Below are positions 63,735 through 64,000 of a stretch of 64,000 nt of DNA, piece by piece. The translations under genes and the position numbers were made by a program. The notes below the pieces were generated by a model that was not told the origin of the DNA, ran no database searches, and worked only from the letters and a program-made list of their open reading frames with translations. Position 1 is the first letter of the stretch; every line of letters starts with the position of its first letter. The DNA is from Anisakis pegreffii (Eukaryota > Nematoda > Chromadorea > Rhabditida > Anisakidae), in contig JAPYMA010001498.1 in NCBI GenBank assembly GCA_035041965.1, positions 62,001 through 126,000 on the forward strand, written 5' to 3'.

Positions 63735-64000
63735 GGACATCATGATGCATGTCACTTGGACTTAGTCTAGGTTGAGTCTCATTCCTGCCTGGACTGAGGT
63801 CACTTTTCAAAACATCCACAGTTCTGCCATACAAGGCTGAACTTTCCATTGAACTAATGGAGTATTACTGGGCCTGAGAGCCAATTTATGTCCAAAGCCA
63901 AATGCAGCTCACGGCGATATCCCGCGTTGACTATTGCCAGTTGTGGATGTCACAAGATTGCTTGCACCTTTTGATTGTATGACATTCCACTATTCTCATC
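63735..64000 (+). mobile_element. Decayed CR1/L2-like LINE RT fragment, cut by the right edge
   Basis: Translation with several frame changes gives LGLSLG, then a segment ending EVTFQNIHSSAIQG, then LRANLCPKPNAAHGDI, then ISRVDYCQL. This order matches the thumb-side region of CR1/L2 reverse transcriptases, where a LGV.LD motif, a helix, LRPYL..P and S-R-L-D-Y-C follow each other. Stops and frameshifts show it is dead. It covers a part of RT upstream of that preserved in the 55.5 kb copy and has the same orientation. Confidence 0.5.

Overview
The window looks like a nematode chromosome fragment. It is AT-rich, its protein-coding genes are cut into many short exons, and almost every supported intron ends in an extended T-rich CAG or TAG acceptor. 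The two genes I recognise (a Tra2-type SR splicing factor and a ZNF474-like C2HC zinc-finger protein) are animal families. A clade III (ascarid/spirurid) nematode is my best guess, from style only. There is no rRNA, CRISPR array, bacterial operon or convincing tRNA. Introns in the well-supported genes run from about 120 to over 1500 nt.

Layout. At 1-2459 (minus) a gene starts and runs off the left edge (MDQLSGQ... start). It is divergent from a 13-exon plus-strand gene at 3967-9979 that encodes an unrecognised Q-rich, S/T-rich protein of about 867 residues. At 12146-14277 (minus) lies a ZNF474-like gene whose first exon I could not find. From 14.3 to 19.9 kb there is mostly non-coding DNA with a TIR-bearing MITE-like patch, palindromic patches and a long ATT microsatellite. 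At 19.9-23.5 kb are two weak minus-strand exon clusters. At 24023-24691 (plus) is a candidate two-exon secreted peptide gene with a signal peptide and a GKK site.

At 26350-29526 (minus) is the rsp-8/Tra2 gene with five exons whose phases all close (321 residues: RS1, RRM, short RS2). Weak exon clusters follow at 31.1-31.6 kb (plus) and 32.35-32.75 kb (minus). At 35290-37645 (minus) is a four-exon gene for a 159-residue single-pass membrane protein. A weak two-exon candidate is at 38.2-38.7 kb (plus). From there to 64 kb I see no solid gene, only microsatellites, short perfect hairpins and two decayed CR1/L2-like LINE fragments (55.5-56.05 kb and 63.7 kb to the right edge).

The exon models were made by eye, by matching splice sites and codon phases. 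Gene A, rsp-8, the membrane-protein gene and the last two exons of the zinc-finger gene rest on several consistent junctions. Entries at or below about 0.4 are exon clusters that could be chance open frames, because at this base composition stop-free stretches of 30-80 codons are common. No shared pathway links the genes, although rsp-8 would act on pre-mRNA splicing.
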